DNA from: Bacillus sp. ISL-41
Lineage (GTDB): Bacteria > Bacillota > Bacilli > Bacillales > Cytobacillaceae
Direction: 5' to 3'
DNA length: 64,000 bases
Assembly (NCBI RefSeq): GCF_018613235.1
Contig: NZ_JAGGQP010000023.1
Location: 62,001-126,000, forward strand
The position numbers and the translations under genes were made by a program. Every line of letters starts with the position of its first letter. Position 1 is the first letter of the stretch. The notes below the pieces were generated by a model, which worked only from the letters and a program-made list of their open reading frames with translations, did no database searches and was not told the DNA's origin. This document shows, piece after piece, positions 1 through 8,545 of the stretch.

Positions 1-1
1 G

Positions 2-1162
2 ATCACTCCTGATGGTGAGAGGTTTGACATCCAGTTGAAAGGATCGGGGCGGACACCGTATTCCCGTGGAGGAGACGGGCGTGCAGGACTAGGGCCGATG
101 CTACGTGAGTTTATCATCAGTGAAGCGATGGTGGGATTGGGGATCCCGACTACGAGAAGTCTGGCAGTGACGACAACGGGGGAGCAAATCATCCGCGAGA
201 CGATGCAGACCGGCGCTATCCTTACTCGTGTGGCAGCAAGCCACCTAAGGGTTGGTACATTCCAATTTGCCGCAAACTGGGGGAAGACAGAGGACCTGAG
301 GGCACTGGCTGATTATGCGATCGAGCGACATTATCCTGAAGCTGAAGGGGAGGAAAATCGCTATCTTTCATTTTTGAAAAAAGTGATCAAGCGCCAGGCA
401 GCATTGATTGCGAAATGGCAGCATGTTGGTTTTATCCACGGTGTCATGAATACTGACAACATGACAATCAGCGGCGAGAGTATTGATTATGGACCATGTG
501 CTTTCATGGATACTTACGACCCGGCAACGGTCTTCAGTTCAATTGACCGGGATGGCCGCTATGCCTATGGAAATCAGCCGTATATCGGCGGCTGGAATCT
601 TTCTCGTTTTGCTGAAGCCCTGTTGCCTTTGCTGCATGAAGATGAAGACGAGGCGGTAAAGCTGGCCGAGGAAGCTCTCTCAGAATTCCCGGAAATATTT
701 GAAGCGGAATTTATATTAGGAATGAGATTGAAACTTGGTATTTTCAATGAGGAAAAAGAAGACAAGACACTTATTTCCGACCTGCTTAATCTAATGCATA
801 AGCATAAGGCTGACTTTACGAATACGTTTAAAGCTTTAACTTTTGATCAGCTGGAAGGGTCGGAGTTGTTCGAGGCTGAGGAGTTCACGAAGTGGCAGGG
901 AAAATGGCAGGATAGACTCGAACGCCAGGAGCAATCGAAGGAAGATGTGCATGAGCTGATGCGTGACAGCAATCCAGGTGTGATTCCTCGCAACCATAGA
1001 GTGGAGGAAGCATTAGAGGCAGCTGTTAATGGTGACTTGAGTGTCATGGTGAAATTGCTCGAAGTCCTTGCCAACCCATACGAGCATTCAGCTGAACAAG
1101 CCGAATTCTGCAAGCCAGCACCACCAGCGGCAAGACCTTATCGGACATTTTGCGGGACGTGA
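2..1162 (+). CDS. selO: Protein adenylyltransferase SelO (YdiU/UPF0061), 5' end missing
   Basis: The reading frame is open from the first bases of the window, so the gene begins upstream and only the C-terminal ~386 residues are present. SelO is a pseudokinase-fold enzyme that transfers AMP to Ser/Thr/Tyr of target proteins. Visible family signatures are [20 protein letters not shown], the IPTTRSLA stretch, the VGTFQFAA stretch, [12 protein letters not shown] (active-site region, with the Asn and Asp used for metal binding) and DYGPCAFMD. The C-terminus ends with the family-typical run RPYRTFCGT, so the 3' end is complete. The gene is followed closely by a hairpin repeat array and a bidirectional terminator, and the next gene faces it. 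Family assignment is firm; substrates are unknown. Confidence 0.95.
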   Translation: MTPDGERFDIQLKGSGRTPYSRGGDGRAGLGPMLREFIISEAMVGLGIPTTRSLAVTTTGEQIIRETMQTGAILTRVAASHLRVGTFQFAANWGKTEDLRALADYAIERHYPEAEGEENRYLSFLKKVIKRQAALIAKWQHVGFIHGVMNTDNMTISGESIDYGPCAFMDTYDPATVFSSIDRDGRYAYGNQPYIGGWNLSRFAEALLPLLHEDEDEAVKLAEEALSEFPEIFEAEFILGMRLKLGIFNEEKEDKTLISDLLNLMHKHKADFTNTFKALTFDQLEGSELFEAEEFTKWQGKWQDRLERQEQSKEDVHELMRDSNPGVIPRNHRVEEALEAAVNGDLSVMVKLLEVLANPYEHSAEQAEFCKPAPPAARPYRTFCGT

Positions 1163-1187
1163 TTCTTAATACTATGTCATCAGAGTC

Positions 1188-1344
1188 ATGACGGACAAAA
1201 ACCCGGGAGAATCATGAAAAAGTGTCCGTCATCAAGGTCATGACGGACAAAAACCCGGGAGAATCATGAAAAGGTGTCCGTCATCAGAGTCATGATGGAC
1301 AAAAACTCGAGGGGAATCATGAAAAAGTGTCCATCATCAAGATG
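1188..1344. repeat. Intergenic tandem array A1: three 52-bp units with long inverted arms
   Basis: Units begin at 1188, 1240 and 1292, an exact 52-bp period. Each has a left arm ATGACGGACA and a right arm TGTCCGTCAT spanning 45 bp, with 7 bp between the right arm of one unit and the left arm of the next. In the third unit both arms carry a matching change (ATGATGGACA / TGTCCATCAT), so pairing is kept. The array lies between the convergent 3' ends of selO and the MMPL gene. Four other arrays in the window share this period. Confidence 0.9.
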
Positions 1345-1361
1345 TGGCAGTAGCAGTCACT

Positions 1362-1409
1362 AAAAAAGGCAGTCCCTGAGCTATTCTCGCTCTCAGGACT
1401 GCCTTTTTA
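1362..1409. terminator. Bidirectional terminator between selO and the MMPL gene
   Basis: The hairpin GGCAGTCCCTGAG / CTCAGGACTGCC is flanked by an A run on the left and a T run on the right, so it can end transcription from both converging genes. It abuts the stop codon of the minus-strand gene. Confidence 0.85.
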
Positions 1410-3533
1410 TTATTTACCTTCTACTGCAGCTTCTTTCTGATCTTTTTCAAAGAAGAGAATCAATGCTGGCAGCAGCATGCCGCGGACGAGGAAGGTGTCG
1501 ATCAGGATTCCGACGGCGACGATGAAGCCGAAGACGAACAGGTCGGCGATTGGCATCGTGGTCAGTGCAGCGAATGTCGCGGCCAGGATGACACCGGCTG
1601 ATGAAATCACTCCGCCGGTATTGCGGATCGCGATTTCTAGGGCATCCTTGACTTTGTGTACCTTGCGCTCTTCAATGAATCGGGAGGCTAGGATGATGTT
1701 ATAATCGATTCCCAATGCCACCAGGAAGATGAAGGCGTAGACCGGAACTCGCGAGCTTAATGCATCAAAGCCGAATAAGACGTCGACGAGGAAGATTCCC
1801 AATCCCAGCGCAGATAAGTAGGATAACAGGATCGTTCCCATCATGTAGATGGACATCTTGATCGAACGCGTGAGAGCGTACAAGAGAACTAGAATCAATA
1901 CTGTTTCCAGGAGGACGATTTTTACAATATCGCGGTTATTGATTTCCCGCTCGTCCAAAAGCTTGGCTGTGACTCCGCTATAATATGCTTCTCCATCGAT
2001 CGCAAGCTCCTCCAATAACTCAGGAGTTTCCGAGCGCAAATCACCGATAAAATCAATCGCTTCTGTTGAGTACGGATTCATTGATAATGCTATGCTAAGC
2101 TTCATGGCTTGTGCATCCTCGGACAGAGCGGATACCCGGACAGAGGCAATTTCATCATAGCTTTGCCATTGATCAACGATGGCTTTTGTATCTTCCTCGG
2201 TAAAAGGATCCTCACTGACAACCAGCAATGTCGTCGGGGCCAGTTCCCCTTTGTCATAGCGTGCCTCGACGATTTCATAGCCAACTCGTGAAGGCAGGTC
2301 CTCAGGGAATTTTTTTACCGTATCAAATTCAAAGTCGAGATTGAAAACATTGAAGGCTGTAAGAACTAAAAATACAGAAACAATTCCTCCTGAGATTCCA
2401 GGTTTGTTAACCACGAATCTGGCGACTGGTCCCCAGATTCCGTGCTTGACTTCTGTTTCCTGGCCGTACTTCGGTACCTTCGGCCAGAATGCTTTGCGGC
2501 CAAATAAGGTGAAAAGCGCCGGCAGCAGGGTGACTGAAGCGATCATGATGTAGAACATCGCAATCCCGAAAACAGGCGCGAAGTTCAGGTAATCGCGGAA
2601 ATCAGCGAAGAACAGGATGAGCATCGCGGCGAGAACAGTACCTCCTGCGAAAAACACAGGCTCAGCTGTTGCACGCATCGCATATTTCATTGCTTCGTAT
2701 TTGCTCTCATATTTGTTCAGCTCCTCGCGGTAACGGGAGAAGACGAACAATGAATAGTCAATGACCGCTGCAAAAAGCAGGATGCTCATGATGGATGAAG
2801 TCTGGCTGCTGACTTCCAGGCCGCCTGCACCCATTAGTGCTACACTTTGATTCACGACCTGATAGACGATGACAGTCGCGAGCAGCGGGATGATCGCAAG
2901 CAACGGCGAACGATAAATGACAATCAATAAGATCAAAATAATCAGCACGGTTGCAATCAGCAGGACAAAGTCAGCTTGTTCAAAAAGCTTGACGGTGTCT
3001 CCGGCAATCCCGGCTGGACCGGTAATGTAAAACTCGGTGCTTTCAAGGTCTTCGGCAATCTCGTTGCCAGTTTCCAAAGCCTTGTCATTGATTTCGGAAT
3101 ACTGGCTGTTTCCGAGCCCTTTTTCCAGCTCCATAGGCACGATGATGGTCGAACCATCTTCTGAGATAAAACCACCTAAAGCTTGAGGAGGAAGGGCGCT
3201 GATATCAACGATGGTTTCGATGCCGTCAATATCCTCAGCGATGATTCCATTGAGGATTTGCTTGACTTCATCCAGATTGATGTCGCCGTTGTTATTGTGG
3301 AAAACGAGGATTCCCGGTGTTCCTTGTTCATTCGGGAAAAGTTTTTCCGTCTTTTTCTCAGCGATTATCGATTGTGCTTCATCAGGAAGCGATTGGAAAT
3401 TGGTTGTTTTATATTCACTGAGCATTGGCCCTGCACTTAAACCAACCATGAGGACCAGCCAGGCAATGAGCGTGATCCACATTCCCTTCTTTGTTGAAAC
3501 CCAATCAGTGATTGGATGCAATAGCTTTTCCAC
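1410..3533 (-). CDS. MMPL/RND-family transporter
   Basis: A 707-residue membrane protein with the MMPL layout: an N-terminal membrane segment, a ~160-residue extracytoplasmic loop, a block of about five membrane segments (roughly residues 185-345), a second extracytoplasmic loop and a second block of segments (roughly 540-695). The internal duplication and the charged motif SRYREEL after a membrane helix match the YdfJ/YdgH-type MMPL exporters of Bacillus. These are proton-driven exporters of lipids or hydrophobic compounds in other bacteria; the substrate here is unknown. The start is GTG, supported by GGGAGG 7 bases upstream. It appears monocistronic, with the MerR-type regulator 90 bp upstream on the same strand. 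Confidence 0.88.
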   Translation of the reverse strand: MEKLLHPITDWVSTKKGMWITLIAWLVLMVGLSAGPMLSEYKTTNFQSLPDEAQSIIAEKKTEKLFPNEQGTPGILVFHNNNGDINLDEVKQILNGIIAEDIDGIETIVDISALPPQALGGFISEDGSTIIVPMELEKGLGNSQYSEINDKALETGNEIAEDLESTEFYITGPAGIAGDTVKLFEQADFVLLIATVLIILILLIVIYRSPLLAIIPLLATVIVYQVVNQSVALMGAGGLEVSSQTSSIMSILLFAAVIDYSLFVFSRYREELNKYESKYEAMKYAMRATAEPVFFAGGTVLAAMLILFFADFRDYLNFAPVFGIAMFYIMIASVTLLPALFTLFGRKAFWPKVPKYGQETEVKHGIWGPVARFVVNKPGISGGIVSVFLVLTAFNVFNLDFEFDTVKKFPEDLPSRVGYEIVEARYDKGELAPTTLLVVSEDPFTEEDTKAIVDQWQSYDEIASVRVSALSEDAQAMKLSIALSMNPYSTEAIDFIGDLRSETPELLEELAIDGEAYYSGVTAKLLDEREINNRDIVKIVLLETVLILVLLYALTRSIKMSIYMMGTILLSYLSALGLGIFLVDVLFGFDALSSRVPVYAFIFLVALGIDYNIILASRFIEERKVHKVKDALEIAIRNTGGVISSAGVILAATFAALTTMPIADLFVFGFIVAVGILIDTFLVRGMLLPALILFFEKDQKEAAVEGK

Positions 3534-3624
3534 TAGTAAACCTCCCTATTAAGTTTCCAGTCTAATCTTACTACTTTATACATCTGTAAAATCAAGCTAT
3601 TTATATCTTTTCTGTTAATAAAAT

Positions 3625-4497
3625 TCAGCGCATGAACGAGTCATACCATTTATCCCAATCGGGACCGAGGGAGTAGGTGACTGCCTTTGACTCCAGTTTT
3701 GGACAGTCATTAACGCAGCTTCCCCCAACGATGAATCTCAACGATGGATTCATCTGCAGTGTTGAAGATATCCAATCCTCGACATTGACAATCGGGGCCG
3801 GGTTGGTCATGGAAATTGCCACAACGCTGATGTCTTTCATTTTGATCAAATCGGATAATCCATCAAGCGGCGTATTCGGTCCCAAATAGATGACGTCATG
3901 GCCTTTCTTTTTTAAAAATAAGCTGAAGACCATCAAACCGATTTGATGCTGCTCTCCTTCCGGGCAGAACGCCAACACTTTCTGGAGTGCAGGATTTACA
4001 GGGAGGACCCTCAGGAACTGGGTGCAGCGGTTGATGATGAACTGCGAAGCAAAATGCTCCTGGGCAACCGAAATGGCCCCATTCTCCCATTCATCACCAA
4101 CCTTATACAAAACCTGGACTAATATTTGGTGAAACACCTCTTCATAGTCATACAAAGAAAAAGCGAGGTCGGCAATCTGGTTTGCCTCCTGGGTATCAAG
4201 GTTGACCAGTGCCTCGTAAAGCTTTTCTTTTAGCTCACCGTACTTGTCATTTTGTGTTGGAGGCGGGGCGGAGGCCGGAGGGGACTCCTGCAGCATCCTG
4301 ACCGCGTCACTGATTTTCATATTTTTTTCATGAACTTGATTCTTGATCCACTTGAGTGTTTCGAGATCCTTTTCGCTATATAAACGGTGTCCGCCCTCGG
4401 TCCTGGTAGGAGCTACGACATTATATCGGCTTTCCCAGGCCCTGATTGTGACGGCGGGTATATCCAAAAGTTCTGATACTTGCTTGATGCTATACAA
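3625..4497 (-). CDS. MerR-family regulator with cobalamin-binding domain, CarH/LitR-like photoreceptor candidate
   Basis: About 290 residues. The N-terminal MerR helix-turn-helix contains YSIKQVSELLDIPAVTIRAW and the wing TEGGHRLYSEKDL. A Pro-rich linker (~70-85) is followed by a helical cap and a Rossmann cobalamin domain. Two CarH signatures are present: W137-x9-E147-H148 in the cap, and E182-x-H184-x2-G187 (the axial histidine motif), with a GGS loop near the C-terminus. In Thermus CarH, adenosylcobalamin makes a dark tetramer that light breaks. The residue after the Trp is Glu here, where Thermus CarH has His132. I chose a TTG start at 4497 because GGAGG lies 8 bases before it; a GTG 15 bases upstream sits inside that ribosome site region. 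It is divergent from the DUF378 gene across 11-bp repeats. Light control is inferred. Confidence 0.85.
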   Translation of the reverse strand: MYSIKQVSELLDIPAVTIRAWESRYNVVAPTRTEGGHRLYSEKDLETLKWIKNQVHEKNMKISDAVRMLQESPPASAPPPTQNDKYGELKEKLYEALVNLDTQEANQIADLAFSLYDYEEVFHQILVQVLYKVGDEWENGAISVAQEHFASQFIINRCTQFLRVLPVNPALQKVLAFCPEGEQHQIGLMVFSLFLKKKGHDVIYLGPNTPLDGLSDLIKMKDISVVAISMTNPAPIVNVEDWISSTLQMNPSLRFIVGGSCVNDCPKLESKAVTYSLGPDWDKWYDSFMR

Positions 4498-4517
4498 AGT
4501 TTTCACCTCCACTCACC

Positions 4518-4551
4518 AGTATAGAGAAGTTATACAAGAATTACACAACAT
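4518..4551 (-). promoter_or_regulatory. Putative autoregulatory operator/promoter of the CarH-like gene
   Basis: Two 11-bp direct repeats, TTATACAAGAA (4530-4540) and TTACACAACAT (4541-4551), adjoin a possible -10 TATACT on the minus strand (4518-4523). The repeats would lie between that -10 and a poor -35. A weaker third copy (4519-4529) overlaps the -10. CarH operators are 11-bp direct repeats with a TACA core, so self-repression is a reasonable inference. Confidence 0.55.
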
Positions 4552-4594
4552 AAAAGCCGTTAAATCAACACTTTAACAAAATTATATAAAATGT

Positions 4595-4655
4595 TTGCGT
4601 AATTTGTATAGGTTTTGTATAATTAATCTCGAAAGATTATACAAAAATTATACAA
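4595..4655 (+). promoter_or_regulatory. Promoter of the DUF378 gene with four TACA/TGTA-type operator repeats
   Basis: A perfect -10 TATAAT (4618-4623) has TTGCGT 17 bp upstream as a weak -35. TTGTATA occurs at 4604 and 4615 (11-bp spacing) inside the spacer and -10. Downstream, TTATACAA occurs at 4637 and 4648, again 11 bp apart and inverted relative to the first pair. The layout resembles CarH operators that block RNA polymerase binding. Confidence 0.65.
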
Positions 4656-4669
4656 TGGGTGGTGTCAAA

Positions 4670-4867
4670 ATGAAAACGTTGAATTTGGTATCATTAGTAT
4701 TGCTTATTGTCGGCGGTTTAAATTGGCTATTGGTTGGATTATTTGAATGGGATTTAGTCGGCGGCCTTTTCGGAGGCATGGACAGTCCGATCGCAAAAGT
4801 GGTATATATCCTTGTAGGGCTCGCGGCAATATACAGCATCACGCTCTTATCAAAAGTGAATAAATAG
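4670..4867 (+). CDS. DUF378 family small membrane protein
   Basis: A 65-residue protein with two membrane segments (about 4-24 and 42-62) and the DUF378 pattern: N-terminal LNWLLVGLF, the GGMDSPIAKVVYILVGLAA segment, and a short basic tail. The function of the family is not established. The ATG at 4670 is chosen over an upstream in-frame ATG because GGGTGGTG lies just before it and the promoter -10 is at 4618. It is divergent from the CarH-like regulator, and its promoter is covered by the 11-bp repeats, so it is the obvious regulated target. A terminator follows directly. Confidence 0.85.
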   Translation: MKTLNLVSLVLLIVGGLNWLLVGLFEWDLVGGLFGGMDSPIAKVVYILVGLAAIYSITLLSKVNK

Positions 4868-4872
4868 TAGCA

Positions 4873-4906
4873 AGGCGTACAGAAGCTTATCTGTACGCCT
4901 TTTGCT
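4873..4906 (+). terminator. Rho-independent terminator after the DUF378 gene
   Basis: Stem GGCGTACAGA / TCTGTACGCC with a short loop, followed by TTTTGCTT. It lies 6 bp after the stop codon. Confidence 0.85.
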
Positions 4907-4976
4907 TGCATCTTGAATTAACGCCCTGATATCGCTATTCTATAAGAAGTAATCGTCGAAACAGGGGGACCAAGCA

Positions 4977-5153
4977 ATGGATAAAAGAGAAATTGAATAT
5001 AAAATCGTCGAATTGAAAGATGAGTATTTGCAGCTTCAGCATAATCTCGAAAAATTGGAATCTGTAAAAGGAAACCTGCATCCGCTGGAGAAGCGTCTTG
5101 CCGCGATTGAAGAGGAATTGAGCGCGTTGAATACAATGCTGCGTGATCTGTAG
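4977..5153 (+). CDS. SE1832-like small coiled-coil protein
   Basis: A 58-residue soluble protein, MDKREIEYKIVELKDEYLQL..., predicted almost entirely helical with heptads of Leu/Ile and many charged residues. I recognise it as resembling the SE1832 family of short Bacillales proteins of unknown function. AGGGGG lies 7 bases before the ATG, and a terminator follows the stop, so it is a self-contained transcription unit. Family recognition is from memory and moderate; that it is a real gene is well supported by ribosome site, codon use and terminator. Confidence 0.7.
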   Translation: MDKREIEYKIVELKDEYLQLQHNLEKLESVKGNLHPLEKRLAAIEEELSALNTMLRDL

Positions 5154-5159
5154 AATGAC

Positions 5160-5195
5160 AAGCCTGTTCTGAAAAGGAATCAGGCTTTTCTTTTT
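5160..5195 (+). terminator. Terminator after the SE1832-like gene
   Basis: Stem AAGCCTG / CAGGCTT followed by TTCTTTTT, 7 bp after the stop codon. Confidence 0.75.
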
Positions 5196-5324
5196 GCGAA
5201 GGGGGAAGATGCTATAAAATACGCATGAGCCCGAAAAAAATCGAGCTCATGCCTAGAGCAAAAATATCGATCAAAGGTTTAATTAAACCCATTTTTCCCA
5301 TCGGCCATAGCTTTAGGCACTTTC

Positions 5325-5340
5325 AATCAAACGTTTGATT
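5325..5340. promoter_or_regulatory. Perfect 16-bp palindrome, operator-like
   Basis: AATCAAACGTTTGATT is a perfect palindrome lying 21 bp beyond the stop codon of the alanine symporter gene. Palindromes of this form are typical of TetR-family operators, but no TetR gene is nearby and no promoter is evident beside it. The rest of 5200-5361 holds only a hairpin GCATGAGC / GCTCATGC at 5223-5252. Confidence 0.4.
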
Positions 5341-5361
5341 AATATCTTGCACGACGGTCTT

Positions 5362-6822
5362 TTAGGAGGCAAGAGAGCCATCTCTCGGTTTTTGAGTCTT
5401 CTCTTCCCAGAAGTCTGCTCCGTCAATTCCGAGTTTTGCAGGTTTGAAGATAGGGTCCTTGTTTGCTTTTTTCTGTGCTGAGTAGTCTTTTAAGACCTGA
5501 AGAGCTGGTTTTGTAAGCAGCAGGATGACGGAAAGGTTAATCCAGGCCATCATGCCCATTCCAAGATCGCCCATTGCCCAAACGACATCAGCGGTTCGGA
5601 TGCTTCCATAGAAAGTAGCAACAAGCAAGGTAATTTTCAGCAAGTGGTTCATCCAGGCAGATTTCTTACTATTGCCTACCAGATAAGCAAGATTTGTCTC
5701 TGCTTTATAGTAATAAGATAAGAGTGTGGTAAAACAGAAGAAGAATAAGGAAATAGCCATGAAAGAGATTCCGAATGTCGGTAAAGCCGATTCTACGGCG
5801 AGCTGAGTGTAGACAGATGGTTCTGCATTTCCGAGTTTCTCGGTGATCGGCGCCATTCCTTCCGGCTTCACATCGTACATGCCTGTGATCAGGATCATGA
5901 AGGCTGTTGCCGGAGCAATGATCAGCGTATCGATATAAACGGAAAACGCCTGGACCAACCCTTGTTTAGCAGGGTGTGATACTTCTGCTGCGCCTGCCTC
6001 GAATGTTTCACTGCCAATTCCGGCACCATTAGAATAGACGCCTCTTTGGACACCCCATGCTACAGCAGATCCCATTAATCCGCCAAAAGTGGAATTCAAA
6101 TTGAATGCACTTGTGAAAATCAGCGAAAGCACTTCAGGTATCAGAGTATAATTGATGCCAAGGATAATCAAACAGACTAATATGTAGCCAACTGCCATAA
6201 AAGGAACCATTACCTCTGCTGTTTTCGCAATTCTTTTGACACCGCCAAAAATGATGAACCCAAGCAGGACAATGATGACAGCCCCAGTCGCTGCAGGAGA
6301 TAAACCAAAGGCGTTATCCATCGTCAATGCGACGGTATTGGCCTGGACGCCCGGCCATAAATAGCTCATGACCACTAAGGATAAAAGGGCAGAAATCACT
6401 GCGAACGATTTCGATTTCAAGCCATTTTCAATGTAAAACGGTGTGCCTCCGCGATATTTCCCGTTGATTTTCCTTTTATATACTTGAGATAATGTCGTTT
6501 CAATAAAAGAAGTCGCGCTTCCTAACACAGCTGCGATCCACATCCAGAAAACAGCACCAGGACCCCCGAATGCGATGGCCGTAGCGACACCCGCTACATT
6601 GCCTGTCCCGATCCTGCTGCCCAATGACATTGTCAGTGCCTGAAACGAACTGACACCTGCCTTTGAACCCCCGCCTGAGAAGGTCAGTTTGATCATATCT
6701 TTAATGTATCTCACCTGGACAAAACGTGTGATAATCGTGTAAAACAATCCTAATCCCAAAAATGAATAGACTAATATCGAACTCCAAACATACCCGTTCA
6801 ACCAATTTACTATGTCTCCCAT
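5362..6822 (-). CDS. alsT: Alanine/glycine:cation symporter (AGCS family)
   Basis: A 486-residue inner-membrane protein with the AGCS layout: N-terminal GDIVNWLNGYVWS, the signature ALTMSLGSRIGTGNVAGVATAIAFGG in two blocks around residues 65-90, GGVQRGVYSNGAGIGSE-like stretch near 265, and 10-11 membrane segments. It would import alanine or glycine with Na+ or H+. The ATG at 6822 is preferred because GAAGGGAG lies 5 bases before it; an ATG five codons upstream would overlap that ribosome site. It appears monocistronic, with about 360 bp of non-coding sequence upstream. The specific amino acid (alanine, glycine, or glutamine for some AlsT proteins) cannot be read from the sequence. Confidence 0.9.
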   Translation of the reverse strand: MGDIVNWLNGYVWSSILVYSFLGLGLFYTIITRFVQVRYIKDMIKLTFSGGGSKAGVSSFQALTMSLGSRIGTGNVAGVATAIAFGGPGAVFWMWIAAVLGSATSFIETTLSQVYKRKINGKYRGGTPFYIENGLKSKSFAVISALLSLVVMSYLWPGVQANTVALTMDNAFGLSPAATGAVIIVLLGFIIFGGVKRIAKTAEVMVPFMAVGYILVCLIILGINYTLIPEVLSLIFTSAFNLNSTFGGLMGSAVAWGVQRGVYSNGAGIGSETFEAGAAEVSHPAKQGLVQAFSVYIDTLIIAPATAFMILITGMYDVKPEGMAPITEKLGNAEPSVYTQLAVESALPTFGISFMAISLFFFCFTTLLSYYYKAETNLAYLVGNSKKSAWMNHLLKITLLVATFYGSIRTADVVWAMGDLGMGMMAWINLSVILLLTKPALQVLKDYSAQKKANKDPIFKPAKLGIDGADFWEEKTQKPRDGSLAS

Positions 6823-7120
6823 AAAAACTCCCTTCATGATGATAATAGTATATTTGTTCTTATTTTATAGTTTTTTCCGGTCATCACTCCTAAATAGAAA
6901 ATCCGTGCATGGTGTACTCTTGCCATCTAGTAAAAATAGACCACTTAAACACAAGAATTTTCAGATAATTATACCCTTAGTCTAACAAAACTAAACGTTA
7001 GATTTCTAATGATTTGCATAAATTAAAGGGAGAACCATATGTTCTTCAGGCATTTGAAAAGGGTGCTTGAGGAGTGGGTAATAGGGTGTAAACTACGTTT
7101 GAATCATAGGAAAAATAAAG
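6823..7120. other. Non-coding gap upstream of alsT
   Basis: About 300 bp with AT-rich sequence near the alsT start (likely its promoter, no clear hexamers assigned). No convincing gene is present; a 29-codon frame at 7039 with a fair ribosome site runs into the terminator stem and is not accepted. Confidence 0.5.
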
Positions 7121-7160
7121 AGGCTTGAGCCCGATATAAGGTACCGGACCCAAGCCTATT
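7121..7160 (-). terminator. Terminator of the Gfo/Idh gene
   Basis: Read on the minus strand: AGGCTTGGGTCCGG ... CGGGCTCAAGCCT hairpin followed by CTTTATTTTT. Confidence 0.8.
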
Positions 7161-7184
7161 ATCCTGTTATTAATCTAGGGTGCT

Positions 7185-8261
7185 TTATTTTACTTCTGCT
7201 TTCTTACCTTCTCGAGCAGAAGCCCTGACTGCGTCTAATACTTTTTGAGTGGAATGCCCATGCTCGAAATCAGCGAGATACGGGTGCTTTTCTCCAGAAG
7301 CCAGCGTTTCATGGAGCGCATCCAAGGCTCTTTGGAAGCCGTTATAGTAACGTGCGGCGACCTGCGGCATAGTCGAAGGTGCTTCGAGATCAGCTGCCAG
7401 CTCAACTTCTTGAAGTGCTGAATTTCCTTCAGAAAGCAGGACTTTGTTGTCATCCAGCATCACCAGTGTGCCTTCTGTCCCGTATATTTCAAGGCGCCAG
7501 GTGTGCTCAGTTTGGCGTGCAGCAGAGATGAGCTCAAGAGTAACTGTAGCCCCGTTTCCCAGAGAACCAATAATCTGGAAAGCATCGTCCGCTGTCCGAT
7601 GTTCTGTATTCCCATGGTCATCAGTCTGAGTGGGAATATGAACTGGCAGCTGAGCAAACACTTCTTTAAAAGTGCTGTCCATCCACCATTGTAGGGCGTC
7701 GGTCATATGGGAGCCGATTGCGCCCAGCATTCCGCCGCCCTTTTCTTCTTGGCCAAGCCAGCCGCGAGGTTTTGAAATTAAGCCGGTATAATTCGCAAAG
7801 GAGCACTGGTAACGGACATGTAGAATCTCCCCGAGTTTCCCGCTTTCGATGATTTCTTTTACCTTTGTTCGAGCCGGAAGGAAGCGGAATTCATGGTTGA
7901 TCAACCCAAGTTTCCCAGCCTTGTCTCTTTCCGTCATCATTTCTTCTGTTTCGGCAGCGTCCAAAGCCATTGGTTTCTCACACACAACATGTACGCCTTT
8001 TTCGAAAGCGGCTTTAACCATTTCCTTATGTAAATGGACTGCAGAAGCGACAACCACTAAATCGAGAGTTTCCTGTTCAAGCATCTGGCGCCAGTCAGTA
8101 TAGATATTTTCAATTCCGCTGGCCTTCCGTGCTTCCTCAACATTTCCCCTTGATACACTTGAAATTGCGACAACTTCGAATCCTTCATGATGGTCCATCA
8201 TTGGCGCATGTACCTTCGCGCCAAAACCTGTCCCGATTATACCCGCTCTAAACTTTTCCAA
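7185..8261 (-). CDS. Gfo/Idh/MocA family NAD(P)-dependent oxidoreductase
   Basis: About 358 residues. The N-terminal Rossmann domain has the GxGxxG-type loop GIIGTGFGAKVHAP and the EKP motif in VCEKPMALD (around residue 95), which holds the catalytic lysine in this family. The C-terminal alpha/beta domain follows (about 130-335). These enzymes oxidise or reduce sugar, inositol or amino-sugar hydroxyls; the substrate here is unknown. The TTG at 8261 has AGGGG 8 bases before it; an in-frame GTG three codons upstream overlaps the ribosome site. It appears monocistronic with its own terminator, and no sugar catabolic genes lie beside it. Confidence 0.88.
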   Translation of the reverse strand: MEKFRAGIIGTGFGAKVHAPMMDHHEGFEVVAISSVSRGNVEEARKASGIENIYTDWRQMLEQETLDLVVVASAVHLHKEMVKAAFEKGVHVVCEKPMALDAAETEEMMTERDKAGKLGLINHEFRFLPARTKVKEIIESGKLGEILHVRYQCSFANYTGLISKPRGWLGQEEKGGGMLGAIGSHMTDALQWWMDSTFKEVFAQLPVHIPTQTDDHGNTEHRTADDAFQIIGSLGNGATVTLELISAARQTEHTWRLEIYGTEGTLVMLDDNKVLLSEGNSALQEVELAADLEAPSTMPQVAARYYNGFQRALDALHETLASGEKHPYLADFEHGHSTQKVLDAVRASAREGKKAEVK

Positions 8262-8368
8262 ATATAACACCCCTGTCCAGAATATAGTTTAATAGTAAAT
8301 CCGTGAGGGGAGGAATGTAAATCAATATAGTATAATGATGAAAAATACAATGTAAGGCGGGAGTTGTT

Positions 8369-8545
8369 TTGAACATGGGGGATTTATTATTTCAGGTTAT
8401 TTCTTTCATTTTAATGATAGGTATTGTGGCGGCTGTTTTCTATGCTGTACGTTCACTCGTCATAAAAGAACCGAATAATCAAAAGAGTATAGAACAAAAA
8501 CTGGACCGAATAATTGAGCTGCTAGAGAAGGACAATAAAGAGTAA
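8369..8545 (+). CDS. DUF4083-like small membrane protein
   Basis: A 58-residue protein with one membrane segment near the N-terminus (LLFQVISFILMIGIVAAVFYAV) and a charged helical C-terminus ending in DRIIELLEKDNKE. This matches the general form of DUF4083 proteins of Bacillus. The TTG start follows GGCGGGAG by 5 bases; an ATG two codons later is an alternative. Function is unknown. It is divergent from the Gfo/Idh gene. Confidence 0.7.
   Translation: MNMGDLLFQVISFILMIGIVAAVFYAVRSLVIKEPNNQKSIEQKLDRIIELLEKDNKE

Noticed and set aside
5212-5301. 29-residue hydrophobic peptide (MGKMGLIKPLIDIFALGM...) on the minus strand
   Set aside because: Attractive membrane-peptide composition, but no ribosome site before its ATG and it overlaps a hairpin.
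7039-7128. 29-residue frame on the plus strand with AAAGGGAG before ATG
   Set aside because: The frame ends inside the terminator stem of the facing gene and has ordinary, non-coding-like composition.
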